Positions 35,162 through 45,279 of a stretch of DNA of 64,000 bases are shown here, piece after piece; within the stretch, counting starts at the first letter, position 1, and every line of letters begins with the position of its first letter. Both the position numbers and the translations under genes were made by a program. The notes under the pieces were generated by a model. That model had not been told where the DNA came from, did not search any database, and saw nothing but the letters and a program-made list of their open reading frames with translations. The stretch lies in the NCBI GenBank assembly GCA_963723765.1, contig CAVRSD010000005.1, forward strand, positions 868,001-932,000. The letters are read 5' to 3'. Origin of the DNA: DATBAX01 sp963723765 (GTDB lineage: Bacteria > Acidobacteriota > Terriglobia > Terriglobales > Acidobacteriaceae).

Positions 35162-37636
35162 ATGCGAATGCAACGCGCTGTTTTTCTTCTCCTCGTTGGT
35201 GTCATTGTCCCGCTGGCGCTGCTGTTCGCGACCTGCGGGCTTCTGGTAGCCCAGATTGATTCAGATCCCGCGAATCAACCGCTGCTCCCGATCAATCCTG
35301 ACCTGCTAAACAGAACCTGGACGGCGCAATGGATTACTTGTCCTGACGGGCCCGAGCGCGATGCGTTTGTGTTTCATTTCCGCAAGGTCGTGGAACTGCA
35401 ACAGGCGCCGCAGCACTTCATCGTGCATGTCAGCGCCGACAATCAGTTTCTGCTTTATGTGAATCAGAAACGTGTAGGAACCGGCCCGGCCCGCGGCGAC
35501 CTGGCCCACTGGAGGTTTGAAACTTACGACCTTGCCCCATTCTTGCATTCTGGAAAAAATATTCTATCGGCAACCGTTTGGGGCTTCGGCACGCGCTCCG
35601 CCTACGCGCAGATCAGCGACCGTGCGGGATTTCTATTACAAGGGGACACCACGCTCGAACGAGTGGCCGACACAAGCGAGAGCTGGGAGGTGGAGCAGGA
35701 AAAAGGACTGCTGGCGCCAGATGCGCCGCCCGATGCCGATGACTACTATGCTGCGGAACCCGGCGAACGCATTGACGGAAGAATCTTTGATTGGTCATGG
35801 AATGAGGATGCAGATCCCGATCCGTCGCCCCATGCAAGTACGCCTTGGAAAAAGGCTGGTGTCATCGATTATGGTGGACCGCGAGGGGCACAGATGCAGT
35901 CCACCAACTGGCAGCTGGTGCCGGATTTGCTTCCCGCCATGGAAATGAATCTGGTTGCCCCCGGCAAAGCAGTTCGCACATTAGGAGTGGAAGTTCCGGA
36001 AGGCTTTCCGGACAAGGGCTTCGTGGTGCCTGCTCATTCGAAAGCCAGCATTTTGCTGGATGCTACTCACCTGACCACCGGGTATCCCGAACTGACGGTC
36101 AGCGGCGGACAAGGCGCTTCTGTTCATCTCACCTACGCTGAAGCCCTGGTGAATGGCAAAGGCGAAAAAGGCAATCGCAATGAAATCGAGGGCAAACATA
36201 TCAAGGGGTTGGTGGACGAATTTCTGCCCAGTGGTTCCAATGCGCAGGTGTTCATGCCGGTGGCCTGGAGGGCATGGCGATATTTGCAATTGGATGTTAC
36301 GACCGGAGACCAACCATTGCAGGTCGAACGCCTGCGCACCTGGTTCACTGCATTTCCATTCAAAGAGCGCGCTTATTTCCATTCCGATGATCCGTCGCTG
36401 GCTTCCATCTGGGAGATTGGCTGGCGAACAGCCCGTCTCGACGCCCATGACACCTACATGGACACCCCCTATTGGGAGCGATTGCAATACGTCGGCGACA
36501 CTCGCATCCAGGCGTTGATCTCCTACACGGTTGCCGGAGATGACCGACTCGCGCGACAAGCCATTCGAGCGTACGATGACTCGCGTATTCCCGATGGCAT
36601 CACGCAAAGTCGCTATCCTTCATCCTCAACCCAATACATCCCGACATTCTCGCTGCTGTGGATTGGCATGTTGCACGACTTCTGGCTCTACCGTGGGGAC
36701 ATTGATTTTGTCCGCGCACAATTGCCTGGCACTCGCAGTGTCCTGGACTGGTTCATGAAACGTCAGAGAACGGACGGGCTGCTGGAGAAGCTGCCGTGGT
36801 GGGACTTCGTTGACTGGGCCGATGACTTTGATGCTGGTGTCCCACCGCAGGACGTCAACGGCGGTTCAGCAGCAATTACCCTGCAGTTTGTCGAGGCACT
36901 TCGGTATGCGGCGGAAATGGAGACAAAGTACGGGGATGCACGACGAGCGGAGATCTATCGTGATGCGGCGACGCGCGCTTCTGAGGCTATTCGTACCCTG
37001 TGCTGGAATCAGCAGTACGGACTAATCGCAGACACTCCTGCCCAGAAGCACTTCAGTCAGCATGCCAATATTCTTGGGATCTGGCTGGACGTCATCCCAT
37101 CCGATCAACAAAAGAATGTGCTCATGAAAGTGCTTTCGGCCAGCGAGGCGGGAATCAAAGTGGAACAACCGCTCCCGCCAATGTCAAAGGCCACTTATTA
37201 TTTCCGGTTCTATCTTGCCCGGGCCGTGCTGCACGCTGGAATGGGGGACAAATATCTTCCGTTACTTCAGCTCTGGCGGGAAATGGCAGCGCGGGGAATG
37301 ACGACCTGGGCGGAAACGCCTGAGCCAACTCGATCCGATTCGCATGCCTGGAGCGCGCATCCAAACTTTGATCTATTGACGATCGTCGCCGGCATTCGTC
37401 CCAAGACGCCGGGATTCAAGACCATCACGATCGAGCCGCATCTGGGGGCGTTAAATCATCTCGCGTCGGCGATGCCCTGCCCGCAGGGTGAGATCCAGGT
37501 CGAATACACGCGCGAGCACGACGGGATCAAGGCCCAAATCAGCTTGCCCGCGGGAACCTCAGGCGATCTGAGCTGGAAGGGGAAGACTTACGGGTTGCGT
37601 GAAGGCAGCCAGCAGATCACTCTGCCTACGATCTGA
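35162..37636 (+). CDS. Secreted GH78-like alpha-L-rhamnosidase
   Basis: The 824-residue protein has an N-terminal membrane or signal segment (residues 5-31), beta-sandwich domains with WTAQWITCPDGPERDAFVFH and FLLYVNQKRVGTGPA, and an (alpha/alpha)6 barrel with DTPYWERLQYVGDTRIQAL and WWDFVDWADDFD. The acidic residues in GDTR and WDFVDW are in the places of GH78 catalytic acids. A C-terminal beta domain ends the protein. It probably releases L-rhamnose from plant polymers or glycosides. It converges on a GH28 gene 29 bases away, and together they point to rhamnogalacturonan or pectin use. Confidence 0.85.
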   Translation: MRMQRAVFLLLVGVIVPLALLFATCGLLVAQIDSDPANQPLLPINPDLLNRTWTAQWITCPDGPERDAFVFHFRKVVELQQAPQHFIVHVSADNQFLLYVNQKRVGTGPARGDLAHWRFETYDLAPFLHSGKNILSATVWGFGTRSAYAQISDRAGFLLQGDTTLERVADTSESWEVEQEKGLLAPDAPPDADDYYAAEPGERIDGRIFDWSWNEDADPDPSPHASTPWKKAGVIDYGGPRGAQMQSTNWQLVPDLLPAMEMNLVAPGKAVRTLGVEVPEGFPDKGFVVPAHSKASILLDATHLTTGYPELTVSGGQGASVHLTYAEALVNGKGEKGNRNEIEGKHIKGLVDEFLPSGSNAQVFMPVAWRAWRYLQLDVTTGDQPLQVERLRTWFTAFPFKERAYFHSDDPSLASIWEIGWRTARLDAHDTYMDTPYWERLQYVGDTRIQALISYTVAGDDRLARQAIRAYDDSRIPDGITQSRYPSSSTQYIPTFSLLWIGMLHDFWLYRGDIDFVRAQLPGTRSVLDWFMKRQRTDGLLEKLPWWDFVDWADDFDAGVPPQDVNGGSAAITLQFVEALRYAAEMETKYGDARRAEIYRDAATRASEAIRTLCWNQQYGLIADTPAQKHFSQHANILGIWLDVIPSDQQKNVLMKVLSASEAGIKVEQPLPPMSKATYYFRFYLARAVLHAGMGDKYLPLLQLWREMAARGMTTWAETPEPTRSDSHAWSAHPNFDLLTIVAGIRPKTPGFKTITIEPHLGALNHLASAMPCPQGEIQVEYTREHDGIKAQISLPAGTSGDLSWKGKTYGLREGSQQITLPTI

Positions 37637-37664
37637 ACTTCTCGACCTTGCATAGAAGATATTC

Positions 37665-39275
37665 CTAGAACTCTTTCCGCTCCACCTTTTTAAACTCCGT
37701 ATCAGGCACTGGTTTACTTTTGCTGATGCTAAAGTCTTCAACGCCGTTCAGCACAAAGGATGGGTTCGAGGTGTCCAGCATTTTGATACGAAAGAAATCC
37801 GCCCCTTGAACATCCTCCAGCACAAAAGCTGGCCGAGCGTCTTCTTTCTCGCAACTGATCTTGATGTCGTTCATCTCCAACCCCTTTACGTGCCGGATGA
37901 AAAATCCGTGCGCCGGGGTCGTCCCGAACATATTTGGTTCGGGATAGTCTTTCTCTTTTTCTGGAAGCCGCAACGCGGCGTCTTCCTTGCTGCCTCCGCC
38001 TGCATGCTGAATGAGAACATCATTTATTTTCAGGTCTTCGACTTCGTGGCCAGGAATGCCAGTGATGCTCGAACAGACAGCCGACGCGGCATTCGAGCAG
38101 ACGAGGTTGCTGATCAGAACGCGACGCAGTGCACCTACCGCAACATTTTCCGGTCCACGCATGCGAGCACCCAAACGCAGAAATATCGGCGGTCCGAACA
38201 GATCGCGCATGGTGATGTTGGTGATGCTGACATCTTCGAGCAGCGCTCCGTCGACAGTTTCAAGCGCCAGTCCGCTGCATCCATCGAAAACGCAGTTCGA
38301 GATCGTGATGTTCTTGAAGCCGCCGTTTGATTCGGTTCCGAACTTGATTCTCCCCGTGCGTGGCACTTTGGAATCGGCGGCAAAATGCTTGAAAGTGCAA
38401 TCGAGGAGTGTGCCTTCCTCGTAATCGCCGGCAACCAGACAGTTGGTGATGGTCACCATTTCGGTTGCCCTCGCGTATCCCAGCGCGAAAGAACTCTTCA
38501 GGCAAATGCCATCGTCCCATGGCGAATTGACGCTGCAATTGGAGACGCGAACATTGCGGCAGCAATCGATGTCCATGCCGTCGCGGTTGGTATCGATGAT
38601 CAGGTTGTCGATGGTGAGGTTATCGACACCAGTGGCGAGAATGCCGAAGTGTCCGCCATGCAGGATAGAGAAATCTCGCAGCAGGATATTGCGGCAGTTC
38701 TTTAGCGCGATCGCTTTATTTCCCACGCCGGGGGTTTCTGCTTTGGGACCGGCGCCCCAACCTCTGCTTAGACCTTTGCCCCAGATCAACCCTGGGCCTG
38801 TGATCGAAACATTCTCCAGGCCTTCACCCCAGAGCAAGCTGTTATGCCAATGGTTGTGCCCGAAATCCTGGTAGGCCTCCCACGGTATGTTCGATTCGGC
38901 TCGATCGTATCCTCCGCCACTGCTTTCTGAAGGCGGATCGGCAGCCAGGATTGTCGACCCCGGCGACAACTGCAATGCAACGTGACTCTTGAGATGGATT
39001 GAATACGAAAGATAAGTTCCTGCCGGGAAGCACACCACGCCTCCACCGGCTGCGACGGCCGCTTCGATAGTTTTATTGATGGCGACAGTGTCGAGAGTTT
39101 TGCCATCACCCTTCGCTCCAAACGCCGTCACGTCATAGGAACAGGGTTTCGTCGTCGCATCGTCGCCCGCGGTTTCGGCTTTGCCACGCAATGGCAGCGC
39201 GACCAAGGCGGTGCCTGCAATCCCGACGCCGGCATTCTTCAAGAAACTTCGCCTTGCGTTCTTTTCGTCTGGCAT
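37665..39275 (-). CDS. GH28 polygalacturonase-like enzyme with Tat signal
   Basis: The 536-residue protein has a twin-arginine leader (RRSFLKNAGVGIAG) and a right-handed beta-helix. It opens with the typical DVTAFGAKGDGKTLDTVAIN. The active-site region has NRDGMDIDCC, then SPWDDGICLKS carrying the paired aspartates, and RTGRIKFGTES with the R-I-K motif. GH28 enzymes cleave galacturonan or rhamnogalacturonan. Export folded through Tat suggests a periplasmic or outer location. Its convergent partner is the GH78 enzyme. Base composition does not differ visibly from its neighbours. Confidence 0.9.
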   Translation of the reverse strand: MPDEKNARRSFLKNAGVGIAGTALVALPLRGKAETAGDDATTKPCSYDVTAFGAKGDGKTLDTVAINKTIEAAVAAGGGVVCFPAGTYLSYSIHLKSHVALQLSPGSTILAADPPSESSGGGYDRAESNIPWEAYQDFGHNHWHNSLLWGEGLENVSITGPGLIWGKGLSRGWGAGPKAETPGVGNKAIALKNCRNILLRDFSILHGGHFGILATGVDNLTIDNLIIDTNRDGMDIDCCRNVRVSNCSVNSPWDDGICLKSSFALGYARATEMVTITNCLVAGDYEEGTLLDCTFKHFAADSKVPRTGRIKFGTESNGGFKNITISNCVFDGCSGLALETVDGALLEDVSITNITMRDLFGPPIFLRLGARMRGPENVAVGALRRVLISNLVCSNAASAVCSSITGIPGHEVEDLKINDVLIQHAGGGSKEDAALRLPEKEKDYPEPNMFGTTPAHGFFIRHVKGLEMNDIKISCEKEDARPAFVLEDVQGADFFRIKMLDTSNPSFVLNGVEDFSISKSKPVPDTEFKKVERKEF

Positions 39276-39391
39276 GAAATCCCTTCAATCCTGTCGTGAA
39301 TCTTTGCGACTAATGTAATTGACGCGGACGGCAGCGCCAAGCACCAGTGCTAGACTGTTTTTGCACTTTCTGCTTTCCGAGGTATTTCGTT

Positions 39392-40315
39392 TTGTCGACT
39401 GATCCGGTTCTGGTCGTTCATGGCGGCGCCTGGGCCATTCCCGATGACATGGTCGAAGCTCATCTGAACGGCGTGCGCCAAGCCCAAGCTGCAGGCTGGC
39501 GGGTTCTGGAACGCGGCGGAACTGCGCTGGACGCAGTCGAAGAAGCCGTCGTCATCCTGGAAGACGACGAGACTTTCGATGCCGGCCGCGGCAGCTTCCT
39601 GAATCGCGATGGCAAGGTGCAGCTCGACGCGCTCATCATGGATGGCGCGACTCTACGCGCCGGAGGCGTTGGTTGCGTCGAGCGCATTGCAAATCCAGTC
39701 CGGGCCGCGCGCAAGATTCTTAGCGAGAGCCCGCATGTGTACTTTGTCGCCGAAGGCGCGGAACGGTTCGCTGCCGAACACGGCATCCCGCTGTGCAAGA
39801 ACGAAGACCTGATCATTCCGCGTGAAGTCGCGCGCTTGCGGGAATTTCAATCGCGTCCCGAAGATCAGAAGGCCGATCTTTTTGCGCCGACGATTTCGCA
39901 TGACACGGTCGGCGCCGTCGCGCTCGATCGCGACGGCAATATCGCCGCTGCAACTTCCACCGGCGGAACGTTGAACAAGGCTCCCGGCCGCCTCGGCGAT
40001 TCTTCGCTGATCGGATGCGGCTGCTATGCCGACAACAAATCTGCTGCGGCGTCCACTACCGGATGGGGCGAGCCCATCATGAAGCTGGTGCTGGCGAAGT
40101 GGGCAGCAGACCGCGTGGCGGCGGGAAACATGCCGGAATGGGTTGCGGCCGAAGCCATCAATTATCTCGAGGCCCGGGTCAATGGACACGGCGGCATGAT
40201 CCTGCTCAACACCGGCGGCCACATCGGCATTTTCCACAATACCCCGCGCATGGCCTGGGCTGTGAAGACCATGAAACAAGAAAATTCCGGGATTGAGCGC
40301 AAAAGCACTTCGTAG
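39392..40315 (+). CDS. iaaA: Isoaspartyl peptidase / type 2 L-asparaginase
   Basis: The protein of about 307 residues is an Ntn-hydrolase that self-cleaves before the catalytic Thr in SHDTVGAVALD. Other family signatures are VLVVHGGAW at the start, DAVEEAVVILEDDETFDAGRG, and STGGTLNKAPGRLGDSSLIGCG. It cleaves isoaspartyl dipeptides and asparagine. The frame is open to a GTG at 39347, but a TTG at 39392 preceded by GAGG begins right before the conserved VLVVHGG and is preferred; this choice is uncertain. There is no signal peptide from the TTG start, so a cytosolic enzyme is expected. Confidence 0.9.
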   Translation: MSTDPVLVVHGGAWAIPDDMVEAHLNGVRQAQAAGWRVLERGGTALDAVEEAVVILEDDETFDAGRGSFLNRDGKVQLDALIMDGATLRAGGVGCVERIANPVRAARKILSESPHVYFVAEGAERFAAEHGIPLCKNEDLIIPREVARLREFQSRPEDQKADLFAPTISHDTVGAVALDRDGNIAAATSTGGTLNKAPGRLGDSSLIGCGCYADNKSAAASTTGWGEPIMKLVLAKWAADRVAAGNMPEWVAAEAINYLEARVNGHGGMILLNTGGHIGIFHNTPRMAWAVKTMKQENSGIERKSTS

Positions 40316-40536
40316 CCTACGGGGGAGAACCCCCAGAGTGCGGTATCGGACGGCGCTTACTAACCCAATCCTCCTTAGCAATCTGGCTTGATTTCCCTTT
40401 GCGTTCTGATATACAAACCTCCGGGCAGTTCTTTCCCAAAAATATGTGCGCCGTCTCAAAGCTAGCCAACGAATTCGAGGCCGGCGGTTGCCCTCTGCCC
40501 TTCCAGTCCATCGTGCCATCTCCACGGAGAATCCTC

Positions 40537-43500
40537 ATGTCTATGCGGAAGCTTGTTTCAGTTGCGTCTTCCATCTTGTTGCTGACCGTCCTGGGATTCA
40601 GCCAGGGCGCGGCCACAGGCGATCTCCACGTTATCGTCAAAGATCCCAAAGGCAATCTGGTGACCAACGCGACGGTGATCGTGCGCGATCAGGCCCAGGC
40701 TTTTGAACGCACACTGACCGGCAGCAGCGATGGCGAATACCGCATAGTGTCGCTTCCGCCCGCCTCCTATGCCATCACCGTGGAAGCTCAAGGTTTTGCA
40801 AGAGCCACTGCCAACAATGTGGGCGTCACCGTCGGTGGGATGTCGGAATTGCCCGTGACACTCTCGATTGCAGGCGGCCAGGAAGTAGTCAACGTCAGCG
40901 CCGAGGCTGAGGTCGTGGAGACGACGCGAAGTTCCACCACCGACACCGTCGACCAGAAGCGCATCGACAATCTGCCGATCAACGGCCGCAACTACATCAA
41001 CTTCACTCTTACCGATTCCCAGGTTGTGCGCGATAACGCTCCCAACACCGGCGCTGCGCCTACGTCTGGTCTCAACATCAGCGGGCAGCGCGCCCGCTCC
41101 AACCTGGTCAACGTGGATGGCGCCGATGCCACCGATAACTCCGTCAACGGCGTCCGCTCCACCGTCTCTCAGGAAGCGGTGCAGGAATTCCAGATCATCA
41201 CCAACAGTTACAGTGCGGAATACGGACGCGCTTCTGGTGGGGTGGTAAACATCATCACTCGTTCCGGCTCGAACGATTTTCACGGTGATCTGTTCGGCTA
41301 TCTGCGCAATCGCGACTTCCAGGCCGTCAACCCGTTTAGTACCACCCCCAATCCTGCCTATACACGGGTGCAGGGAGGCGCAGCCTTCGGCGGTCCAATC
41401 AAGAAAGGCAAGACCTACTACTACTTCTCCTACGAAATCACACGCCGCCACGAAACGGGATTCTCCAGCATCGGCCAGGCGAGCAATCTTCCCTACTACC
41501 AACTGCAGAATTTCGACACCTCCACAACCGCAGGCGGCGGCATCTTCCCGAACCTGGGTACCATTCAAGTCACGAATAGCCAGGCGGCATTTCTGGGTCC
41601 CGGACTAGCTCAGATCGCAGCCAACGATCCCACCGCATTTGCCCAGTTAGCCCCCAATGTAGTGCCCTACGAATTTCTGGTGGGCGCTTCATCAGGCATG
41701 GCCCTCAACGGAGCTTGGCCGCTGGCTTTCACCGGAGGCAATCCCGGGATCGGCGGCTTCCCGACCACCTGCTCCGCGCCTCCCTGTTTTGTTCCGGCCT
41801 CCTATCAAACGCTGGGATCACAGGCGGGAAATTTTCCGGTGTTTGAAGGCACCAGTCTGTACTCGCTTCGCATCGACCACAACCTGAACGCCAACAATCG
41901 GCTGACGTTTCGCGCCAACGTGAGTCCCAGTACAGTGACCGGAATCGAAGTCAGCGGAGAGGACCAGCCCTTCGGGCAGAACGCCTATTCCCGGACTTCC
42001 GAACAGACCTACCGCGACGTCGCCGGCGTAGCTCAGGACACGTGGACGATCGGCAACAATAAAGTCAATGAACTCCGCTTTCAGTACGCACGCCGCGGAC
42101 TTTCCTACTTCTACAACACGAATACTCCTGGAGGCTCCGATCCCGCGGTGAATATTCCCGGCTTCGCGTATTTTGGTCGCGAGCCTTACTCCTATATCCA
42201 GCGCGTCGAAAATCGCTATCAGTTCACTGACAATTTCTCCTGGACCATGGGCCACCACGACACCAAATTCGGCGTGGACTTCAACTATCTCCCCATTACC
42301 GCGACCTTCACCGTCAACTACGGTGGGGTATACGACTTCGGCTCCATCGCCACCTATCCTCAGCCCTTTCCGGTACTGAATGCAGTACAGGCTTACGGGG
42401 CTGGTCTGCCCGGCGATTTCATCCAGGGTATCGGCAGTCCAAGCGACTCGTTCACCAACAAACCGCTGGGTGTGTTCTGGCAGGATTCCTGGCGCGTGCG
42501 CAAAGGCCTTACCTTGAACTACGGCCTGCGCTATGACATCGAGTTCCCGCCCCAGTTCACGCAGCCCAACGCCTTGGCAGAAGGGGCCTACAACCAGTTG
42601 GGATTACAAAAAGGGATCCACACCGATAGCAATAACATTCAGCCCCGGCTTGGCATGGCATGGGACCCGCGTGGGGATGGCAAATCGGTCGTTCGCGCTT
42701 CTTACGGAATTTTCTATGACCACCCGCTGCTCGGCCTCTACTTCCTCGGAGACGCTTCCGATGGCTCGAAGAGCGGCCAGTTAGCATTTGGTGGCACTGG
42801 AGTTTGCACGACGGCCGGAGATCCGGGAAACCTCAACGCGATCCCCATTTTCCAGGGCTTGCTCGTCAACCCGATTTCTCCACAATGCGCCCCTTCGACG
42901 TCCGCCGCGTCCAACGCCGCTTTGGGCTACTTGCCCAACCAGCAGCAATTTCAGGCTTTGAACTTTCCGCAGTCGACATTTATCAATCAGAACTATCTGA
43001 ACCCCGCCACGTTTCAGGCCATCGCTTTCCAGCCTTTTGGTTATCCCCAGTCGAAGAACTTCGTGTACGCCTACTCGCAGCAGGTCAATTTTACTTTTGA
43101 ACAAAACCTGGGAGACGGTTTTGCCCTGAGCCTGGCCTATAACTTCAACGGAGGGCGGCACATCAATCGCCCCATCAACGCCAACACCATCCGCGGCGAC
43201 TTGATGGTGAAAAATCTAAATGCGGCGATCGCAGGCGGGGTCAACCAGGCCACGGACAGCCCATTCACCGTAACCGGCTGCGGGGTTGGACCTGGCGGTC
43301 CCTATGTTCCTGCGGCCCTAACGAATTTTTTCCGTCCCTCCGCAATCAATCCGTCGATTGCCCTGGCGCTGTTGTCTCAGCCCTCGACCGCCGCTTGTGT
43401 AACTACCGTATTGCCACTGGTTTTGCAGGAGTACGGCCTAAGCAGCTCCTGTGATCTCAATACTCTCGCCGGCTGTGTGCCCTTCGGCGACATGGACGCT

Positions 43501-44253
43501 AACTATTCCAATGGCAGCTCGGTTTATCACGGGTTCACCACCAACCTGCGCAAGCAATTCAACAAGCACTACGAATTCCTGGCGTCCTACACCTGGTCGC
43601 ACTCGATCGACGATTCCACTGATTTGGAGTCCACGCTTACTCCGCAGGACAGCTATTACCCGGCCGTGGATCGTTCCACGTCTACTTTCGACCAGCGCCA
43701 TCGCTTTGTCTTCAGCGGTGTTTACCAGAGCGGCAAACTGAGCGGCGACGGCTTCGGCAGCAAATTTTTCAGCAATTGGACGTTTGCTCCTCTGATTGAA
43801 TTCGGCTCCGGGCGGCCATTCAATATCATCACTGGCAACGACGACAATCTTCAGTTGTCTTCGCTCACCGGCCGGCCTAATACCTTTATCAACCCAGCTT
43901 GCCCGGTGACTGTCTATCCGGTTTACCACTCCAAGTATTCGCCTTCCGGAATCCTGCAAGAGCCGTGCCTGCTGCCCTTTACCACCACCGGAACCGCCCC
44001 GACCCTCTTGCAACTCGATGGCAACCTGGGACGCAACGCCGGCGTGACACCATGGACCGTCTTTAATGACGTACGCTTCGCAAAACGCCTCTACTTCAAC
44101 GAGCGCTTCAGCATGGACTTGATCGCGGACATGTTCAACATTGCCAATCGCTACAACGTGGCGGCCGTAAGCCCGCTCTTCAGCAACGCGGGCACCCCCA
44201 CCGCAGCCTATGATCCACGTCAGTTCCAGTTCGCCATGAAACTGAATTGGTAG
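40537..44253 (+). CDS. Oar-like TonB-dependent receptor with carboxypeptidase-regulatory domain
   Basis: The 1238-residue protein has a signal peptide (1-23, ending GFSQ) and an N-terminal carboxypeptidase-regulatory-like beta domain (LHVIVKDPKGNLVTNATVIV). A plug domain follows with LPINGRNYINFTLTDSQVV and EFQIITNSYSAEYGRASGGV, then a long outer-membrane barrel ending in FAMKLNW with a terminal aromatic residue. This architecture is heavily expanded in Acidobacteriota and is thought to import large substrates such as glycans or peptides. The ATG at 40537 has a GGAGA site 6 bases upstream. The GH28 and GH78 genes are 1.3-5 kb away, so a pectin link is possible but unproven. Confidence 0.93.
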   Translation: MSMRKLVSVASSILLLTVLGFSQGAATGDLHVIVKDPKGNLVTNATVIVRDQAQAFERTLTGSSDGEYRIVSLPPASYAITVEAQGFARATANNVGVTVGGMSELPVTLSIAGGQEVVNVSAEAEVVETTRSSTTDTVDQKRIDNLPINGRNYINFTLTDSQVVRDNAPNTGAAPTSGLNISGQRARSNLVNVDGADATDNSVNGVRSTVSQEAVQEFQIITNSYSAEYGRASGGVVNIITRSGSNDFHGDLFGYLRNRDFQAVNPFSTTPNPAYTRVQGGAAFGGPIKKGKTYYYFSYEITRRHETGFSSIGQASNLPYYQLQNFDTSTTAGGGIFPNLGTIQVTNSQAAFLGPGLAQIAANDPTAFAQLAPNVVPYEFLVGASSGMALNGAWPLAFTGGNPGIGGFPTTCSAPPCFVPASYQTLGSQAGNFPVFEGTSLYSLRIDHNLNANNRLTFRANVSPSTVTGIEVSGEDQPFGQNAYSRTSEQTYRDVAGVAQDTWTIGNNKVNELRFQYARRGLSYFYNTNTPGGSDPAVNIPGFAYFGREPYSYIQRVENRYQFTDNFSWTMGHHDTKFGVDFNYLPITATFTVNYGGVYDFGSIATYPQPFPVLNAVQAYGAGLPGDFIQGIGSPSDSFTNKPLGVFWQDSWRVRKGLTLNYGLRYDIEFPPQFTQPNALAEGAYNQLGLQKGIHTDSNNIQPRLGMAWDPRGDGKSVVRASYGIFYDHPLLGLYFLGDASDGSKSGQLAFGGTGVCTTAGDPGNLNAIPIFQGLLVNPISPQCAPSTSAASNAALGYLPNQQQFQALNFPQSTFINQNYLNPATFQAIAFQPFGYPQSKNFVYAYSQQVNFTFEQNLGDGFALSLAYNFNGGRHINRPINANTIRGDLMVKNLNAAIAGGVNQATDSPFTVTGCGVGPGGPYVPAALTNFFRPSAINPSIALALLSQPSTAACVTTVLPLVLQEYGLSSSCDLNTLAGCVPFGDMDANYSNGSSVYHGFTTNLRKQFNKHYEFLASYTWSHSIDDSTDLESTLTPQDSYYPAVDRSTSTFDQRHRFVFSGVYQSGKLSGDGFGSKFFSNWTFAPLIEFGSGRPFNIITGNDDNLQLSSLTGRPNTFINPACPVTVYPVYHSKYSPSGILQEPCLLPFTTTGTAPTLLQLDGNLGRNAGVTPWTVFNDVRFAKRLYFNERFSMDLIADMFNIANRYNVAAVSPLFSNAGTPTAAYDPRQFQFAMKLNW

Positions 44254-44258
44254 AAGCA

Positions 44259-44350
44259 GGCTCAGGGCGTTAGGCGTTAGGCTCTTCAGTCAAGTTCAAG
44301 CGCCGGTGAATCCCAGAGATTGGCGCCCAAAGCCTAGCGCCCAGAGTCTG
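44259..44350. repeat. Inverted-repeat element, family 2, copy C
   Basis: GGCTCAGGGCGTTAGGCGTT at the left faces GGCGCCCAAAGCCTAGCGCC at the right, around a non-conserved centre. It fills the gap between the TonB receptor and the next gene. Confidence 0.65.
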
Positions 44351-44410
44351 CTCTTGTGCGCTAGAATCTGATGTCACCCATCCTTGGCGATTGCCGGAGC
44401 TTCACCCTCC

Positions 44411-45070
44411 ATGTCTGACTCTCACACACCCACTTCGCGGACGCGCCTTGTCCGCGAGCCGCAACGTGCCGTTTATGATCGCGCTGCCGCTTACAAAATT
44501 CTCGACGAAGGCTTTATCTGTCATGTTGGCTTTGTGATCGATGGCCAGCCCTTCGTCATTCCCACCGGCTACGGCCGCATCGGAGATAATCTCTACATTC
44601 ACGGCTCCTCCGCCAGCCGCATGTTGCGCAATCTCGATCAGGGCATTCCGGTTTGCGTCACCGTCACCTTGCTCGACGGCCTGGTGCTCGCTCGCTCCAT
44701 CTTCAATCACTCGATGAATTATCGTTCGGTCGTGGTTCTGGGAACCGCTGTCGCCGTGCGTGATCCGGAAGAAAAATTGGAAGCCTTACGATTGCTCTCG
44801 GAACACATCATCCCCGGACGCTGGGAGGATTCCCGCCAGCCCAACGAGAAAGAACTCAAAGCCACCCTGGCTCTGCGCTTGCCGATTACCGAATTCTCCG
44901 CCAAAGTGCGCGAAGGCGATGTGGTCGACGATGAAGAAGATTATTCATTTCCGACCTGGGCCGGCGTGATTCCGCTAAACATGGTTGTGGGGGCTCCGGT
45001 TGATGATTCGAGGCTGCTTCCAGGACAGCAGGTCCCGGAATACGCCGTGAACTATTCGCGCAAGAAATAA
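44411..45070 (+). CDS. Pyridoxamine 5'-phosphate oxidase-like FMN-binding protein
   Basis: The 219-residue protein has a split-barrel flavin-binding fold of the NimA/PNPOx-like type. It starts near RLVREPQRAVYDRAAAYKIL, then GFICHVGFVIDGQPFVIPTG and DNLYIHGSSASRMLRNL, the usual FMN-contact segments. The function could be nitroreductase-like or a flavin/heme-linked reductase; no substrate is evident. The ATG at 44411 is preferred to a TTG at 44384. A regulator gene that often accompanies these proteins is absent. Confidence 0.83.
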   Translation: MSDSHTPTSRTRLVREPQRAVYDRAAAYKILDEGFICHVGFVIDGQPFVIPTGYGRIGDNLYIHGSSASRMLRNLDQGIPVCVTVTLLDGLVLARSIFNHSMNYRSVVVLGTAVAVRDPEEKLEALRLLSEHIIPGRWEDSRQPNEKELKATLALRLPITEFSAKVREGDVVDDEEDYSFPTWAGVIPLNMVVGAPVDDSRLLPGQQVPEYAVNYSRKK

Positions 45071-45249
45071 TTACCAAACCACATTGGGACAAATGTGGCG
45101 CGGGGCGCCCCCGCCCGCGAACCCATACACCGCGACGGTACTTGCAACCCGTGGAAGGCCCTTCGAGGGCCGCGTTACTGCGATAGACGATCACGCGGTT
45201 CGACAAAGAGCAGCAATATCACCGCTTGATCCCAGGAGTAAATTTTGCT

Positions 45250-45279
45250 ATCTTTACTTCAGGTTCTATAAGTAAAGAT
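45250..45279 (+). promoter_or_regulatory. Inverted-repeat operator overlapping the antitoxin start
   Basis: ATCTTTACTT at 45250-45259 and AAGTAAAGAT at 45270-45279 are perfect 10-base inverted halves with a 10-base spacer. The right half overlaps the ATG of the AbrB-type antitoxin at 45278. This placement fits an autorepression site for the antitoxin or toxin-antitoxin complex, since it would cover the translation start and any promoter just upstream. Confidence 0.6.

Noticed and set aside
45084..45275. 63-residue frame before the toxin-antitoxin pair
   Set aside because: It ends inside the operator and has no ribosome site or recognisable domain.
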